This document shows positions 15,249-26,752 of a DNA stretch of 64,000 nt, piece by piece. The position numbers and the translations under genes were made by a program. How positions within the stretch are numbered: the first letter of the stretch is position 1; each line of letters starts with the position of its first letter. The notes under the pieces are model-generated. The model was given only the letters and a program-made list of their open reading frames with translations. It ran no database searches and was not told where the DNA came from. Source of the DNA: Nonomuraea muscovyensis (lineage in GTDB: Bacteria > Actinomycetota > Actinomycetes > Streptosporangiales > Streptosporangiaceae); assembly GCF_014207745.1 (NCBI RefSeq), contig NZ_JACHJB010000001.1:3286001-3350000 (forward strand). The letters run 5' to 3'.

Positions 15249-16505
15249 GTGACCGTGCCCACAGCCACACAGGCTGACGCCGACGTCATCGTCGTCGGCG
15301 CCGGTCCCGCCGGTTCCGCAACCGCCTTTTACCTCGCCCGGGCCGGGCTCGACGTGCTGCTCCTCGAGAAGACCACCTTCCCCCGGGAGAAGGTCTGCGG
15401 CGACGGGCTGACCCCCCGCGCGGTCAAGCAGCTCCTCAACATGGGCGTCGACGTCGACGCCCCCGGCTGGGTCAGGAACAAGGGCCTGCGGGTCGTCGGC
15501 GGCGGCCTTCGTTTCGAGCTCGACTGGCCGCAGTTGGAGCGCTTCCCCGACTTCGGCCTGGTGCGCACCCGCCAGGACTTCGACGAGATCGTCGCCGCCA
15601 ACGCCGTCCAGGCCGGGGCGCGGCTCATGCAGGGCGTCACCGTCACCGGCCCGGTCCTCGACGACCGCAGCGGCCACGTCGTCGGCGTCACGACCAAGGA
15701 CGGCGCGACCTACCGCAGCCGCCTGGTGGTCGCCGCCGACGGCAACAGCACCCGGCTGGCCCTCGGCATGGGGCTGCACAAGCGCGAGGACCGCCCGATG
15801 GGCGTGGCCGTGCGCACCTACTTCACCAGCCCCCGCCACGACGACGACTATCTCGAGACCTGGCTGGAGCTCTGGGACGGCGACACGCTGCTGCCCGGTT
15901 ACGGCTGGGTGTTCGGCGTCGGCGACGGCACCGCCAACGTCGGCCTCGGCCTGCTCAACACCAGCGCCCACTTCGGCAACATCGACTATCGCGTCCTGCT
16001 GAAGCGCTGGTGCAAGGCCATGCCCGCCGAATGGGGCTTCACCGAGGAGAACATGACGGCCCCGATCCGCGGCGCCGCCCTCCCGATGGCGTTCAACCGC
16101 CAGCCCCACTACACGCGCGGCCTCGTGCTCGTCGGCGACTCCGGCGGCTCGATCAACCCGTTCAACGGCGAGGGCATCGCCTACGCCATGGAGACCGGCG
16201 AGATCGCGGCCGAGGTCATCGAACGGGCACTGCGCAAGGACACCACGCCCGCGCACCGCGAACGGACCCTGCGCACCTATCCTCAGGTGCTGAAGGACGC
16301 CTACGGCGGCTACTTCACGCTCGGCAGGTGGTTCGTCGAGGCGATCGGGAAGCCGGGGGTCATGAGCTTCGGCACCCGCCACGGTCTGCCCCACCCGAGG
16401 CTGATGCGCTTCGCGCTCAAACTCCTTGGTAATCTCACCGACCGGCGGGGCGATGCGTCAGACAAGATCATCAACGCACTCTCGAAGGTCGCGCCGCCAG
16501 CATGA
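15249..16505 (+). CDS. Geranylgeranyl reductase family flavoprotein (MenJ-like)
   Basis: A 418-aa FAD enzyme. The dinucleotide motif DVIVVGAGPAGSATA is at residues 15-29, followed by the family KVCGDGLTPRAVKQL segment, a central AADGNSTRLA, and the second FAD motif VLVGDSGGSINPFNGEGIAYA. In mycobacteria MenJ reduces one isoprene unit of menaquinone. Position between menG and nuoA, behind a Rex box, supports the same role. Archaeal-type lipid or chlorophyll reductases share the fold but not the context. A 73-bp gap to nuoA has a GC-rich hairpin. Confidence 0.9.
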   Translation: MTVPTATQADADVIVVGAGPAGSATAFYLARAGLDVLLLEKTTFPREKVCGDGLTPRAVKQLLNMGVDVDAPGWVRNKGLRVVGGGLRFELDWPQLERFPDFGLVRTRQDFDEIVAANAVQAGARLMQGVTVTGPVLDDRSGHVVGVTTKDGATYRSRLVVAADGNSTRLALGMGLHKREDRPMGVAVRTYFTSPRHDDDYLETWLELWDGDTLLPGYGWVFGVGDGTANVGLGLLNTSAHFGNIDYRVLLKRWCKAMPAEWGFTEENMTAPIRGAALPMAFNRQPHYTRGLVLVGDSGGSINPFNGEGIAYAMETGEIAAEVIERALRKDTTPAHRERTLRTYPQVLKDAYGGYFTLGRWFVEAIGKPGVMSFGTRHGLPHPRLMRFALKLLGNLTDRRGDASDKIINALSKVAPPA

Positions 16506-16578
16506 ATCCCACAAGACCCAGGCACATCCATAGATCAGGCTGCGCGTTCGCGCGCGTGGCTCCAGAGGAGGCGTAGCG

Positions 16579-16974
16579 ATGGACCTTTACGTGCCCATCC
16601 TGGTGCTCGCCGTTCTCGCGGGGGGCTTCGCGATCTTCTCGGTCGCCATCGCTCCCTTCACCGGTCCCAAGCGCTGGAACCGCGCCAAGCTTGACGCCTA
16701 CGAATGCGGCATCGAGCCGACGCCCCAGCCTGTCGGTGGCGGACGGTTCCCGCTCAAATACATGGTCACCGCGATGCTCTTCATCGTGTTCGACATCGAG
16801 ATCATCTTCCTTTACCCCTGGGCTGTGTCCTTCGCGCCGCTGAAGAACGACGCGGGCGGTGTGCTCTCCTCGGGCCTCGGGGTGTTCGCGCTCGTCGAGA
16901 TGCTGCTGTTCATCGTCACCGTGCTCGTCGCCTACGCGTACGTGTGGCGCCGCAAGGGTCTGGACTGGGACTGA
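16579..16974 (+). CDS. nuoA: NADH-quinone oxidoreductase subunit A
   Basis: A 131-aa complex I membrane subunit with three helices (about 5-27, 64-85, 100-121). The matrix-side loop shows the conserved [11 protein letters not shown] motif with Cys near residue 42. First gene of a 14-gene operon, preceded by a strong GAGGAGG site. nuoB starts 2 nt after its stop. Confidence 0.95.
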   Translation: MDLYVPILVLAVLAGGFAIFSVAIAPFTGPKRWNRAKLDAYECGIEPTPQPVGGGRFPLKYMVTAMLFIVFDIEIIFLYPWAVSFAPLKNDAGGVLSSGLGVFALVEMLLFIVTVLVAYAYVWRRKGLDWD

Positions 16975-16976
16975 AA

Positions 16977-17528
16977 ATGGGACTTGAAGAGAAACTCCCC
17001 AGCGGCTTCATCCTCAGCACGGTCGAGCAGGCCGCCGGATGGGCTCGCAAGAACTCCGTGTGGCCCGCCACGTTCGGGCTCGCCTGTTGCGCCATCGAGC
17101 TGATGGCCACCGGTGGCCCCCACTACGACCTGGCGCGCTTCGGCATGGAGCGCGCTTCGGCGTCTCCCCGGCAGGCCGATCTCATGATCGTGGCGGGCCG
17201 CGTGTCGCAGAAGATGGCACCGGTCCTGCGGCAGATCTACGACCAGATGGCCGAGCCCAAGTGGGTCATCGCGATGGGCGTGTGCGCCTCCAGCGGCGGC
17301 ATGTTCAACAACTACGCCATCGTGCAGGGCGTCGACCACGTCGTCCCCGTCGACATCTACCTGCCCGGCTGCCCGCCGCGGCCCGAGATGCTGATCGACG
17401 CGATCGTCAAGCTGCACGACAAGATCCAGAACACGAAGTTCGGCGCGCACCGGGCCAAGCAGATCGACGAGCTCGAACGCCAGAAGCTGCGCGCCCTGCC
17501 GCTGATCGACCAGGGGGCTGCCAAGTGA
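16977..17528 (+). CDS. nuoB: NADH-quinone oxidoreductase subunit B
   Basis: A 183-aa peripheral-arm subunit that carries cluster N2, the last electron carrier before quinone. The ligands are visible as the tandem cysteines in [11 protein letters not shown], then GVCASSGG and [13 protein letters not shown] 16977 follows the nuoA stop by 2 nt. The GTGA overlap with nuoC indicates coupled translation. Confidence 0.96.
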   Translation: MGLEEKLPSGFILSTVEQAAGWARKNSVWPATFGLACCAIELMATGGPHYDLARFGMERASASPRQADLMIVAGRVSQKMAPVLRQIYDQMAEPKWVIAMGVCASSGGMFNNYAIVQGVDHVVPVDIYLPGCPPRPEMLIDAIVKLHDKIQNTKFGAHRAKQIDELERQKLRALPLIDQGAAK

Positions 17529-18205
17529 CCTCCCCAGACAACCTTCCCGAGGTGCCAGGCGTTCCCGAGGTCCCGGAGTCACCGGTCGCCCGGCGCGGGA
17601 TGTTCGGGGCGAGCGACTCCGGCGACACCTCCGGCTACGGCGGTCTCGTCGTCCGGCGGGCGCCGCAGCTGTCCACGCCGCGCCCGTACGGCGGCTACTT
17701 CGACGAGGTGGTCGACAGCCTCGGCCTCGACGACGCCGTCGAGCGGGTCGTCGTGGACCGCGGCGAGCTGACCCTGCACGTCAAGCGCGAGCGCCTCGTC
17801 GAGGTCTGCGGCAAGCTGCGCGACGACCCGGCCCTGCGCTTCGAGCTGGCGCTCGGCGTGTCCGGCGTCCACTACCCCCACCTGGTCGGCGAGGAACTGC
17901 ACGCCGTCTACCACCTGTGCTCCATCACCCACAACCGGCGCGTCCGGCTTGAGGTGAGCTGCCCCGACGGCGACCCGCACATCCCCTCCACCGTCGGCGT
18001 CTACCCGGGCAACGACTGGCACGAGCGCGAGACGTACGACTTCTTCGGCATCGTCTTCGACGGCCACCCCGCGCTGACCCGGATCATGATGCCCGACGAC
18101 TGGGACGGCCACCCGCAGCGCAAGGACTACCCGCTCGGCGGCATCCCCGTCGAGTACCGCGGCGCCACCATCCCGTCGCCCGACCAGAGGAGGTCCTACC
18201 AGTGA
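17525..18205 (+). CDS. nuoC: NADH-quinone oxidoreductase subunit C
   Basis: A 226-aa peripheral subunit, separate from NuoD as in most bacteria outside the enterics. The family block [16 protein letters not shown] and the closing [15 protein letters not shown] are present. GTG 17525 overlaps nuoB and gives an N-terminal extension of about 35 residues rich in Pro/Glu/Val, common in actinobacterial NuoC. It overlaps nuoD by 4 nt. Confidence 0.94.
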   Translation: MTSPDNLPEVPGVPEVPESPVARRGMFGASDSGDTSGYGGLVVRRAPQLSTPRPYGGYFDEVVDSLGLDDAVERVVVDRGELTLHVKRERLVEVCGKLRDDPALRFELALGVSGVHYPHLVGEELHAVYHLCSITHNRRVRLEVSCPDGDPHIPSTVGVYPGNDWHERETYDFFGIVFDGHPALTRIMMPDDWDGHPQRKDYPLGGIPVEYRGATIPSPDQRRSYQ

Positions 18206-19527
18206 CCACCGGCTACGACGAGGCCACCGAGGGCAAGGTCTACTCGGTCACCGGCGCCGACTGGGACGAGGTCGTCACCGGCGTGCGCGACTCCGAGGAG
18301 GAGCGCCTGGTCGTCAACATGGGCCCGCAGCACCCGTCGACCCACGGCGTGCTCCGGCTCGTGCTGACCCTCGACGGTGAGACGGTCACCGAGGCGCGCG
18401 GCGTCATCGGCTACCTGCACACCGGCATCGAGAAGAACATGGAATACCGGACGTGGACCCAGGGCACCACGTTCGTCACCCGGATGGACTACCTCTCGCC
18501 GATCTTCAACGAGACGGCCTACTGCCTCGGCGTCGAGAAGCTGCTCGGCATCGAGGACCGGATCCCCGACCGGGCCCAGGCCATCCGCGTGATGATGATG
18601 GAGCTCAACCGGATCTCCTCGCACCTGGTCGCGATGGGCACGTTCGGCATGGAGCTCGGCGCGACCACGCCGTTCCTGTTCGGCTACCGCGACCGCGAGC
18701 TGATCATGGACCTGTTCGAGTACATCACCGGCCTGCGGATGAACCACGCCTACGTCCGGCCGGGCGGCGTGAGCGTCGACCTGCCCGCCGGCGCGGTCGA
18801 CAAGGTCGGCGAGTTCCTCAAGGAGATGCCCAAGCGGATCAAGGACATCCGCAAGCTCCTCGACGAGAACCCCGTCTACCTGCGCCGCACCCAGGACGTG
18901 GCCTACCTCGACCTGACCGGCTGCATGGCGCTCGGCATCACCGGCCCGATCCTGCGCGCCGCTGGGCTGCCCTGGGACCTGCGCAAGTCGCAGCCCTACT
19001 GCGGCTACGAGACGTACGAGTTCGACGTCGCCACCCAGCGCGGCTGCGACGTCTTCTCGCGCTACCTCGTCCGCATGCAGGAGATGGAGGAGTCCCTCAA
19101 GATCATCGAGCAGGCCCTGGACCGCCTCGCCGGTCCGCTCAAGGGCGACCCGGTGATGATCGAGGACAAGAAGATCGGCTGGCCCGCGCAGCTCGCGCTC
19201 GGCCCCGACGGGTTCGGCAACTCGCCCGACCACATCGCCCACATCATGGGCTCCTCCATGGAGGCGCTCATCCACCACTTCAAGCTGGTGACCGAGGGCT
19301 TCAGGGTGCCGGCCGGGCAGGCGTACGCCAGCATCGAGTCGCCCAAGGGCGAGCTCGGCGCGCACGTGGTCAGCGACGGCGGCACCCGCCCCTACCGCGT
19401 GCACTTCCGCGAACCGTCCTTCTGCAACCTGCAGGCCTTCCCAGCGATGGCGGAGGGCGGCCAGATCGCCGACGTGATCGCCGCGGTGGCTTCTATCGAC
19501 CCCGTCATGGGAGGTGTGGACCGGTGA
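18202..19527 (+). CDS. nuoD: NADH-quinone oxidoreductase subunit D
   Basis: A 441-aa subunit forming the quinone cavity with NuoB. Conserved blocks [15 protein letters not shown] (about 36-50) with the quinone-contacting histidine, the RMDYLS segment and a C-terminal [10 protein letters not shown] are intact. GTG 18202 overlaps nuoC; the stop overlaps nuoE (GTGA). Confidence 0.96.
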   Translation: MTTGYDEATEGKVYSVTGADWDEVVTGVRDSEEERLVVNMGPQHPSTHGVLRLVLTLDGETVTEARGVIGYLHTGIEKNMEYRTWTQGTTFVTRMDYLSPIFNETAYCLGVEKLLGIEDRIPDRAQAIRVMMMELNRISSHLVAMGTFGMELGATTPFLFGYRDRELIMDLFEYITGLRMNHAYVRPGGVSVDLPAGAVDKVGEFLKEMPKRIKDIRKLLDENPVYLRRTQDVAYLDLTGCMALGITGPILRAAGLPWDLRKSQPYCGYETYEFDVATQRGCDVFSRYLVRMQEMEESLKIIEQALDRLAGPLKGDPVMIEDKKIGWPAQLALGPDGFGNSPDHIAHIMGSSMEALIHHFKLVTEGFRVPAGQAYASIESPKGELGAHVVSDGGTRPYRVHFREPSFCNLQAFPAMAEGGQIADVIAAVASIDPVMGGVDR

Positions 19528-20180
19528 CCTACGCACCGGAGATCCGCGAGCGTCTGGAACGAGACGCCAAAGAGATCATCGGCCGCTACCCGAAGACGCG
19601 GTCGGCCCTGCTGCCGCTGCTCCACCTCGTGCAGTCGGAGGACGGCTACGTCTCCGACGACGGCCACGAGTTCTGCGCGGAGATGCTGGGCCTCAGCAAG
19701 GCCGAGGTCGTCGGCGTCTCGACCTTCTACACCATGTACAAGCGCAGGCCCGCCGGCGAGTTTCACGTCGGCGTGTGCATCAACGCGCTGTGCGCGGTCA
19801 TGGGCGGCGACGAGATCTGGGAGCAGCTCTCGGAGCACGTCGGCGTCGGCCACGAGGAGACCACCGCCGACGGCAAGGTCTCGCTGGAGCGCCTGGAGTG
19901 CAACGCGGCCTGCGACTTCGCCCCCGTCATGATGGTCAACTGGGAGTTCTTCGACAACCAGACGCCCGGGTCGGCCAAGCAGCTCGTCGACGACCTGCGT
20001 GACGGCAAGGACGTGCGGCCGACCCGCGGTCCCAAGAAGCTGTGCACCTTCAAGGAGGCCTCGCGCGTGCTGGCGGGCCTGCCCGACGACCTGGCGGGCG
20101 AGGGCCCGTCGGCCGCCGGCCCCTCGCTGGAGGGCCTCAAGGTCGCCAAGGCCAACGGATGGAAGGCCCCCGAGGCATGA
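19524..20180 (+). CDS. nuoE: NADH-quinone oxidoreductase subunit E
   Basis: A 218-aa thioredoxin-like [2Fe-2S] subunit (cluster N1a). Ligands appear as CINALC (C-x4-C) and CNAAC (C-x3-C). The C-terminus after the cluster domain is extended by about 50 residues ([19 protein letters not shown]). GTG 19524 overlaps nuoD, and nuoF starts inside its last codons. Confidence 0.95.
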   Translation: MTYAPEIRERLERDAKEIIGRYPKTRSALLPLLHLVQSEDGYVSDDGHEFCAEMLGLSKAEVVGVSTFYTMYKRRPAGEFHVGVCINALCAVMGGDEIWEQLSEHVGVGHEETTADGKVSLERLECNAACDFAPVMMVNWEFFDNQTPGSAKQLVDDLRDGKDVRPTRGPKKLCTFKEASRVLAGLPDDLAGEGPSAAGPSLEGLKVAKANGWKAPEA

Positions 20181-21466
20181 CGACGACTTTGACTCCGGTC
20201 CTGACCGCCAACTGGGACCGCCCCGACTCCTTCACCCTCGACGGCTACGGCCCGTACGACGCGGCCAAGAAGGCGCTCGGCATGGACCCCGACGCCGTCA
20301 TCCAGGCCGTGAAGGACTCGGGCCTGCGCGGCCGCGGCGGGGCGGGCTTCCCCACCGGCATGAAGTGGGGCTTCATCCCGCAGGGTGACGGCAAGCCGCA
20401 CTACCTCGTCGTCAACGCCGACGAGTCGGAGCCGGGCACCTGCAAGGACATCCCGCTGATGATGGCCAACCCGCACTCGCTCATCGAGGGCGTCATCATC
20501 ACCTCCTACGCCATCCGCGCCAACCACGCCTTCATCTACGTGCGCGGCGAGGTGCTGCACGTCATCCGCAGGCTGCACGCGGCCGTGCGCGAGGCGTACG
20601 CCAAGGGCTACCTCGGCACCGACGTCTTCGGCTCGGGCTACGACCTGGAGCTCGTCGTGCACAGCGGGGCCGGCGCCTACATCTGCGGCGAGGAGACGGC
20701 GCTGCTCGACTCGCTGGAGGGCCACAGAGGTCAACCGCGTCTCAAGCCTCCGTTCCCGGCCGTGGCGGGCCTGTACGCCTCGCCGACTGTTGTGAACAAC
20801 GTGGAGTCCGTGGCCAGTGTTCCCTCGATTCTCGCCAACGGGGCCGACTGGTTCGCCTCGATGGGCACCGAGAAGTCGAAGGGCTTCGGCATCTTCTCGC
20901 TGAGCGGCCACGTCACCCGGCCAGGCCAGTACGAGGCGCCGCTCGGCATCACGCTGCGCGAGCTCCTCGACATGGCGGGCGGCATCCGCAAGGGGCACCG
21001 GATCAAGTTCTGGACCCCGGGCGGCTCCTCCACACCGATCTTCACCGACGAGCACCTGGACGTGCCGCTCGACTTCGAGGCCGTCGGCGCCAAGGGCTCG
21101 ATGCTCGGCACCCGCGCCCTGCAGATCTTCGACGAGACCACCTGCGTGGTCCGCACCGTGCTGCGCTGGACCGAGTTCTACGCCCACGAGTCGTGCGGCA
21201 AGTGCACCCCGTGCCGTGAGGGCACCTACTGGCTCAAGCAGGTGCTCAAGCGCCTGGAGAAGGGCCAGGGCACCGAAGAGGACCTGGCGACCATCACCGA
21301 CATCGCCGACAACATCCTGGGCCGCTCCTTCTGCGCCCTCGGCGACGGTGCGACCAGCCCGATCCACTCCTCGGTGAAGTACTTCCGCGACGAGTACCTC
21401 AAGCACTTCGAGATCGGCGGCTGCCCGTTCGACGCGAAGAAGTCCACTCTCTGGGGTGACCAGTGA
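20177..21466 (+). CDS. nuoF: NADH-quinone oxidoreductase subunit F
   Basis: A 429-aa NADH-oxidising subunit. The NADH/FMN glycine-rich loop [16 protein letters not shown] is near residues 50-65, and the [4Fe-4S] motif [13 protein letters not shown] near 338-350 with the fourth cysteine in [12 protein letters not shown] 20177 overlaps the nuoE stop; longer upstream frames only repeat nuoE in another frame. Confidence 0.96.
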   Translation: MTTTLTPVLTANWDRPDSFTLDGYGPYDAAKKALGMDPDAVIQAVKDSGLRGRGGAGFPTGMKWGFIPQGDGKPHYLVVNADESEPGTCKDIPLMMANPHSLIEGVIITSYAIRANHAFIYVRGEVLHVIRRLHAAVREAYAKGYLGTDVFGSGYDLELVVHSGAGAYICGEETALLDSLEGHRGQPRLKPPFPAVAGLYASPTVVNNVESVASVPSILANGADWFASMGTEKSKGFGIFSLSGHVTRPGQYEAPLGITLRELLDMAGGIRKGHRIKFWTPGGSSTPIFTDEHLDVPLDFEAVGAKGSMLGTRALQIFDETTCVVRTVLRWTEFYAHESCGKCTPCREGTYWLKQVLKRLEKGQGTEEDLATITDIADNILGRSFCALGDGATSPIHSSVKYFRDEYLKHFEIGGCPFDAKKSTLWGDQ

Positions 21467-23850
21467 CAACGACCGCTGTAGAGACGACCCTGGTGACCTG
21501 CACGATCGACGGGTTCCAGGTCAGCGTCCCCAAGGGCACCCTGATCATCAGGGCGGCAGAGCTGCTGGGCATCCAGATCCCGCGCTTCTGCGACCACCCG
21601 CTGCTCGACCCGGCGGCCAACTGCCGCCAGTGCCTCGTCGACATCCCCGACGCGGGCAACGGCCGCGGCTTCCCCAAGCCGCAGCCGTCCTGCGCCATCG
21701 AGGTGGCCGAGGGCATGGTCGTGCAGACCCAGCTCACCTCGCCGGTCGCCGAGAAGGCGCAGCGCGCGGCGATGGAGTTCCTGCTACTCAACCACCCGCT
21801 CGACTGCCCCGTCTGCGACAAGGGCGGCGAGTGCCCGCTGCAGAACCAGGCCATGAGCAACGGCCAGGGCGAGTCCCGCTTCCAGGAGCAGAAGCGGACC
21901 TTCCCCAAGCCGCTGCCGCTGTCCACGCAGGTCCTGCTCGACCGTGAGCGCTGCGTGCAGTGCGCCCGCTGCATCCGCTTCTCCGACCAGATCGCCGGCG
22001 ACCCGTTCATCGAGTTCTTCGAGCGCGGCGCCAAGGAGCAGGTGGGCGTCGCCGACGGCGAGCCGTTCCAGTCCTACTTCTCCGGCAACACCGTGCAGAT
22101 CTGCCCGGTCGGCGCGCTCACCGGCGCCGCCTACCGGTTCCGGGCGCGGCCGTTCGACCTGGTCTCCACGCCGAGCGCGTGCGAGCACTGCGCGTCGGGC
22201 TGCGCGATGCGCACCGACCACCGGCGCGGCCGGGTCACCCGCCGCCTGGCGGGCGACGACCCGCAGGTCAACGAGGAGTGGAACTGCGACAAGGGCCGCT
22301 GGGCGTTCACCTACGCCACGCAGCCCGACCGCCTGCAGCAGCCCCTCGTCCGCAACGAGGAGGGCGTGCTCGTGCCGGCCTCCTGGCCGGAGGCGCTCAG
22401 CGTCGCCGCCGAGGGCCTCGCCGCCGCCCGCGGCAAGGCCGGCGTGCTCGTCGGCGGCCGGGTCACGGTCGAGGAGGCCTACGGCTACGCCAAGTTCGCC
22501 CGCGTCGCCCTCGGCGTCAACGACGTCGACTTCCGCGCCCGGCCGCACTCAGCCGAGGAGGCGCAGTTCCTCGCGCACGCGGTGGCCGGCAAGGGCATCG
22601 AGATCTCCTACGCCGACCTGGAGAGCGCGCCCGCGGTGCTGCTCGTCGGGTTCGAGCCCGAGGAGGAGTCGCCGATCGTCTTCCTGCGCCTGCGCAAGGC
22701 GTGGAAGAAGCACGGCCTGAAGATCAGCGCGATCGCGCCGTTCGCCTCCCCGAGCCTGGCAAGGATGGGCGCCACGCTCATCCGCACGGCGCCCGGCGGT
22801 GAGGCCGACGCCATCGGCGACCTGGTCGGCTCCCTCGCGGAGGGCACGGTCGTGCTCGCCGGCGAGCGCCTGGCCACCGTCCCCGGCGCCCTGTCGGCCC
22901 TGGTGCGGCTCAGCGCCGCCTCCGGCGCCCGGCTCGCCTGGATCCCGCGCCGGGCCGGTGAGCGCGGCGCCCTGGAGGCCGGCGCGCTGCCCAACCTGCT
23001 GCCGATCGGCCGCCCGGTCGCCGACGAGAGCGCCCGCGCCGAGGTCGCCAGGGCGTGGAACGTGGCCTCGCTGCCCGCCACACCCGGCCGCGACACCGCA
23101 GGCATCCTCGCCGCCGCCGCGGACGGGGAGATCGACGCGCTGGTCGTGGCCGGCGTCGACCCCTACGACCTGGCCGACCCGGCCGCCGCGCTCGCGGCGC
23201 TGGAGAACACCCCGTTCATCGTCAGCCTGGAGATCCGCGCCAGTGCCGTCACCGACCGGGCCGACGTGGTCCTGCCGGTCGCGGCCGTGCAGGAGAAGGG
23301 CGGCACGTTCGTCAACTGGGAGGGCCGCGGCCGCTCGTTCGAGGCGCCGCTGCGGAAGCCCGGCCTGCAGAGCGAGCTGGCCGTGCTCGGCAGCCTGGCC
23401 GACCGGATGGACGTCCACCTGGGCCTGCCCGACGCCAAGGCCGCCCGCCGCGAGCTGAGCGCCATCGGCGCCTGGCGCGGCAGCCGGGTGGCCGCTCCCA
23501 ACGCCGCCACCCGGCCGGAGCCCGCCCCGGCGGCGGGCGAGGCGCTGCTCGCCACCTGGCACCAGCTCCTCGACGACGGCCGCCTGCAGGACGGCGAGCC
23601 CTACCTCGCGGGCACCGCCCGCCCCGCCGAGGCCCTGCTCTCGCCGGACACGGCCGCGGAGATCGGCGTCACCGACGGCGACAAACTCGTCATCGGCGGC
23701 CCCGGGCCCAACCCGGTCACGCTGCCGGTCCGGGTCGCGGACCTGCCCGACAGGGTGGTCTGGGTCCCGGCGAACTCCGGCGGCTGCTCGGTCACCCGTG
23801 ACCTGAGCGTGGTGGCCGGCGACATCGTCACCATCGGGAGCGCCTCATGA
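21463..23850 (+). CDS. nuoG: NADH-quinone oxidoreductase subunit G
   Basis: A 795-aa iron-sulfur subunit. The N-terminal [2Fe-2S] ligands are in [20 protein letters not shown], the His/Cys cluster in [18 protein letters not shown], two [4Fe-4S] clusters begin [10 protein letters not shown], and a further four-cysteine motif is CEHCASGC. A molybdopterin-oxidoreductase-like domain occupies the C-terminal two-thirds and is not expected to bind molybdenum. GTG 21463 overlaps nuoF; the stop overlaps nuoH. Confidence 0.96.
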   Translation: MTTTAVETTLVTCTIDGFQVSVPKGTLIIRAAELLGIQIPRFCDHPLLDPAANCRQCLVDIPDAGNGRGFPKPQPSCAIEVAEGMVVQTQLTSPVAEKAQRAAMEFLLLNHPLDCPVCDKGGECPLQNQAMSNGQGESRFQEQKRTFPKPLPLSTQVLLDRERCVQCARCIRFSDQIAGDPFIEFFERGAKEQVGVADGEPFQSYFSGNTVQICPVGALTGAAYRFRARPFDLVSTPSACEHCASGCAMRTDHRRGRVTRRLAGDDPQVNEEWNCDKGRWAFTYATQPDRLQQPLVRNEEGVLVPASWPEALSVAAEGLAAARGKAGVLVGGRVTVEEAYGYAKFARVALGVNDVDFRARPHSAEEAQFLAHAVAGKGIEISYADLESAPAVLLVGFEPEEESPIVFLRLRKAWKKHGLKISAIAPFASPSLARMGATLIRTAPGGEADAIGDLVGSLAEGTVVLAGERLATVPGALSALVRLSAASGARLAWIPRRAGERGALEAGALPNLLPIGRPVADESARAEVARAWNVASLPATPGRDTAGILAAAADGEIDALVVAGVDPYDLADPAAALAALENTPFIVSLEIRASAVTDRADVVLPVAAVQEKGGTFVNWEGRGRSFEAPLRKPGLQSELAVLGSLADRMDVHLGLPDAKAARRELSAIGAWRGSRVAAPNAATRPEPAPAAGEALLATWHQLLDDGRLQDGEPYLAGTARPAEALLSPDTAAEIGVTDGDKLVIGGPGPNPVTLPVRVADLPDRVVWVPANSGGCSVTRDLSVVAGDIVTIGSAS

Positions 23851-25196
23851 CCCACGTTCTCGCGGCCGATCCGACCCTCGCCGACTTCGGCAAGGACCCG
23901 CTCTGGATCACCATCATCAAGGCCGTGATGCTCTTCGCCTTCCTGATGCTGGGCATCCTGTTCGGCGTCTGGTACGAGCGCAAGCTGATCTCGCGGATGC
24001 AGAACCGCTTCGGCCCCAACCGGGCCGGCAAGTTCGGCCTCCTGCAGTCGGTGGCCGACGGCATCAAGATGGGCCTGAAGGAGGACATCTTCCCGCGGAC
24101 CGTGGACAAGGTGCTCTACCTGCTGGCCCCGGTCATCATGGTCATCCCGGCCTTCCTGGCCTTCTCGATCGTGCCGTTCGGGCCGATGGTCAACCTGTTC
24201 GGCGTGCAGACGCCGCTGCAGCTCGTGGACCTGCCGGTGGCGGTGCTGTTCATGCTGGCCATGGGCGCCATCTCGGTCTACGGGGTCGTCCTCGCCGGAT
24301 GGTCGTCGCGCTCGCCGTACGCGCTGCTGGGCGGGCTGCGGTCGGCGGCCCAGGTGGTCTCGTACGAGATCGCGATGGGCCTGTCGTTCGTGGGCGTCTT
24401 CCTCTTCGCGGGGACGCTGTCCACGTCCGAGATCGTCAAGGCGCAGGCGGGCGGCGGCGAGTTCTTGGGCATCTCGATGCCGTCGTGGTTCGCCGTCCTG
24501 CTGCTGCCGTCGTTCCTCATCTACGTGGTCTGCATGTTCGGTGAGGCGGCCCGCATCCCGTTCGACCTGCCGGAGGGCGAGGGCGAGCTGGTCGGCGGCT
24601 TCCAGACCGAGTACTCCTCGTCGCTGAAGTTCGCTCTGATCATGATGGGCGAGTACTTGCACACCTTCACCGCCTCCGGCATCGCCGTGACGCTGTTCCT
24701 CGGCGGCTGGCGGGCGCCCTGGCCGATCTCGCTCTGGGACGGAGCCAACCAGGGCTGGTGGCCGGTGCTGTGGTTCTTCATCAAGTTCGCGCTGACGTTC
24801 AGCTTCATCATCTGGGTGCGGGCCTCGCTGCCGCGCGTCCGCTACGACCAGCTCATGGCGCTCGGCTGGAAGGTCCTCATCCCGCTCAACCTGGCGTGGA
24901 TCATGCTGGTGGCCTCCGTCCGTGCCGTCATGTACGTCCGCGACGGCACGTTCACCGACGCCAGCCTGGTTCCGGTCCTGGTGCTGGCGGCGGCCGTCGT
25001 CATCGGCGCCCTGGCCATCTGGGCCAGGTTCGACACGGTCAACCAGCGTCGCAAGGAGGCCAGGAAGGCCCAGGTCGAGGCCGAGTTCGAGGAGCTGTCC
25101 GACGAGCCGGCGGCAGGTGGCTACCCGGTGCCGCCGCTGGACCTGCCGCACTACCACGGGGTGCAGCACAAGGAGATTCCCAGTGGGACTAACTGA
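23847..25196 (+). CDS. nuoH: NADH-quinone oxidoreductase subunit H
   Basis: A 449-aa membrane subunit linking the quinone site to the proton pumps, with eight or nine helices and the loop [20 protein letters not shown]. The last 50 or so residues form a charged cytoplasmic tail absent from short homologues. ATG 23847 overlaps nuoG; nuoI starts 14 nt before its end. Confidence 0.96.
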   Translation: MTHVLAADPTLADFGKDPLWITIIKAVMLFAFLMLGILFGVWYERKLISRMQNRFGPNRAGKFGLLQSVADGIKMGLKEDIFPRTVDKVLYLLAPVIMVIPAFLAFSIVPFGPMVNLFGVQTPLQLVDLPVAVLFMLAMGAISVYGVVLAGWSSRSPYALLGGLRSAAQVVSYEIAMGLSFVGVFLFAGTLSTSEIVKAQAGGGEFLGISMPSWFAVLLLPSFLIYVVCMFGEAARIPFDLPEGEGELVGGFQTEYSSSLKFALIMMGEYLHTFTASGIAVTLFLGGWRAPWPISLWDGANQGWWPVLWFFIKFALTFSFIIWVRASLPRVRYDQLMALGWKVLIPLNLAWIMLVASVRAVMYVRDGTFTDASLVPVLVLAAAVVIGALAIWARFDTVNQRRKEARKAQVEAEFEELSDEPAAGGYPVPPLDLPHYHGVQHKEIPSGTN

Positions 25197-25698
25197 TTGG
25201 CTGAACCCCGTCAAGGGCTTCGGGGTCACCTTCCACACGATGTTCAAGAAGCCCGTCACGACCAACTACCCGGAGGTCAAGAAGCCGACGGCGCCCCGCT
25301 TCCACGGCCGCCACCAGCTCAACCGGTGGCCCGACGGGCTGGAGAAGTGCGTCGGCTGCGAGCTGTGCGCCTGGGCGTGTCCCGCCGACGCGATCTACGT
25401 GGAGGGCGCGGACAACACCGAGGAGGAGCGCTTCTCGCCGGGTGAGCGTTACGGGCGCACCTACCAGATCAACTATCTGCGGTGCATCCTGTGCGGCCTG
25501 TGCATCGAGGCCTGCCCGACGCGGGCGCTCACCATGACCAACGAGTACGAGCTGGCCGACGGTGACCGCGAGGCGCTGATCTACACCAAGGAGATGCTCC
25601 TCGCGCCGCTGACGCAGGGCATGGAGCAGCCTCCGCACCCGATGCGCCTCGGCGACACCGAAGAGGACTACTACCGGCTGGGACGGACCAATGGGTGA
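25183..25698 (+). CDS. nuoI: NADH-quinone oxidoreductase subunit I
   Basis: A 171-aa subunit with two ferredoxin-type [4Fe-4S] motifs, [12 protein letters not shown] and [12 protein letters not shown], carrying clusters N6a and N6b. GTG 25183 has an AAGGAG site inside the nuoH end; longer upstream frames are nuoH in another phase. It overlaps nuoJ by 8 nt. Confidence 0.95.
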   Translation: MGLTDWLNPVKGFGVTFHTMFKKPVTTNYPEVKKPTAPRFHGRHQLNRWPDGLEKCVGCELCAWACPADAIYVEGADNTEEERFSPGERYGRTYQINYLRCILCGLCIEACPTRALTMTNEYELADGDREALIYTKEMLLAPLTQGMEQPPHPMRLGDTEEDYYRLGRTNG

Positions 25699-26449
25699 GG
25701 CCATCACGTTCTGGGTGCTCGCCGTCGTGTCCGTCGGCGCGGCGCTCGGCATGGTCTTCAACCGGAAGGCCGTCTACTCCGCGCTGATGCTCGGCTCCGT
25801 GATGCTCTGCCTGGCGGTCCTGTACGCCGTGCAGGACGCGCCGTTCCTGGCCGCGGTGCAGATCATCGTCTACACCGGCGCTGTCATGATGCTCTTCCTG
25901 TTCACGCTCATGCTGGTCGGCGTCGACTCGTCCGACTCGCTGGTGGAGACGCTGAAGGGCCAGCGCTTCTGGGCCGCGATCGCCGCCGTCGGCTTCGCCA
26001 CGCTCATCGTGCTGGCCGTCGGCAACGCCGTCTTCGCCGGTCAGACCGGGCTGGCGACCGCCACGGCGCAGGGCGGCTACGTCCGCTCGGTGGCGCTGCT
26101 GCTGTTCACCAAGTACGTGTTCGCGTTCGAGGTAACCTCGGCACTGCTGATCACCGCGGCGCTCGCCGCGATGGTGCTGGCGCACCGCGAGCAGCTCACC
26201 GAGAAGGCCACGCAGAAGGACCTGTCCCGGGCCCGCTTCCGCGGTGACCGGCCGTCGCCGCTGCCCGGCCCCGGCACGTACGCCCGCAACAACGCCATCG
26301 ACATGCCGGCACTGCTGCCCGACGGCTCCGTCGCGGCGGACTCGGTCAACCGCTACATCGCGCGCTACGACGTGGAGCACGACCACCTGCCCGCGGACCC
26401 CAAGCTGGCCGAGGCCATCCAGCACAAGGCCGAGGAGGAGTCCAAGTGA
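25691..26449 (+). CDS. nuoJ: NADH-quinone oxidoreductase subunit J
   Basis: A 252-aa membrane subunit with five helices in the first 165 residues, including the family segment [17 protein letters not shown] hydrophilic tail of about 80 residues, longer than in enteric NuoJ, follows. It overlaps nuoI and nuoK. Confidence 0.94.
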   Translation: MGEAITFWVLAVVSVGAALGMVFNRKAVYSALMLGSVMLCLAVLYAVQDAPFLAAVQIIVYTGAVMMLFLFTLMLVGVDSSDSLVETLKGQRFWAAIAAVGFATLIVLAVGNAVFAGQTGLATATAQGGYVRSVALLLFTKYVFAFEVTSALLITAALAAMVLAHREQLTEKATQKDLSRARFRGDRPSPLPGPGTYARNNAIDMPALLPDGSVAADSVNRYIARYDVEHDHLPADPKLAEAIQHKAEEESK

Positions 26450-26742
26450 CCACGCACTACCTGGTCCTGTCGGGCCTGCTGTTCGCGATCGGCGCCCTGG
26501 GCGTGCTGATCCGGCGCAACGCGATCGTGGTGTTCATGTGCGTCGAGCTCATGCTCAACGCCTGCAACCTCGCGTTCGTCACCTTCGCCCGGCAGCACGG
26601 CAACCTCGAAGGCCAGATCATCGCGTTCTTCGTGATGGTGGTGGCGGCCGCCGAGGTCGTGGTCGGCCTGGCCATCATCGTGACGATCTTCCGAACCCGC
26701 AGGTCCGCGTCGGTCGACGACGCCAACCTGCTGAAGTACTAA
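26446..26742 (+). CDS. nuoK: NADH-quinone oxidoreductase subunit K
   Basis: A 98-aa subunit with three helices. The conserved membrane glutamates are visible in [12 protein letters not shown] and [15 protein letters not shown] 26446 overlaps the nuoJ stop. Part of the antiporter-like proton path. Confidence 0.95.
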   Translation: MTTHYLVLSGLLFAIGALGVLIRRNAIVVFMCVELMLNACNLAFVTFARQHGNLEGQIIAFFVMVVAAAEVVVGLAIIVTIFRTRRSASVDDANLLKY

Positions 26743-26752
26743 GAGGTGACTG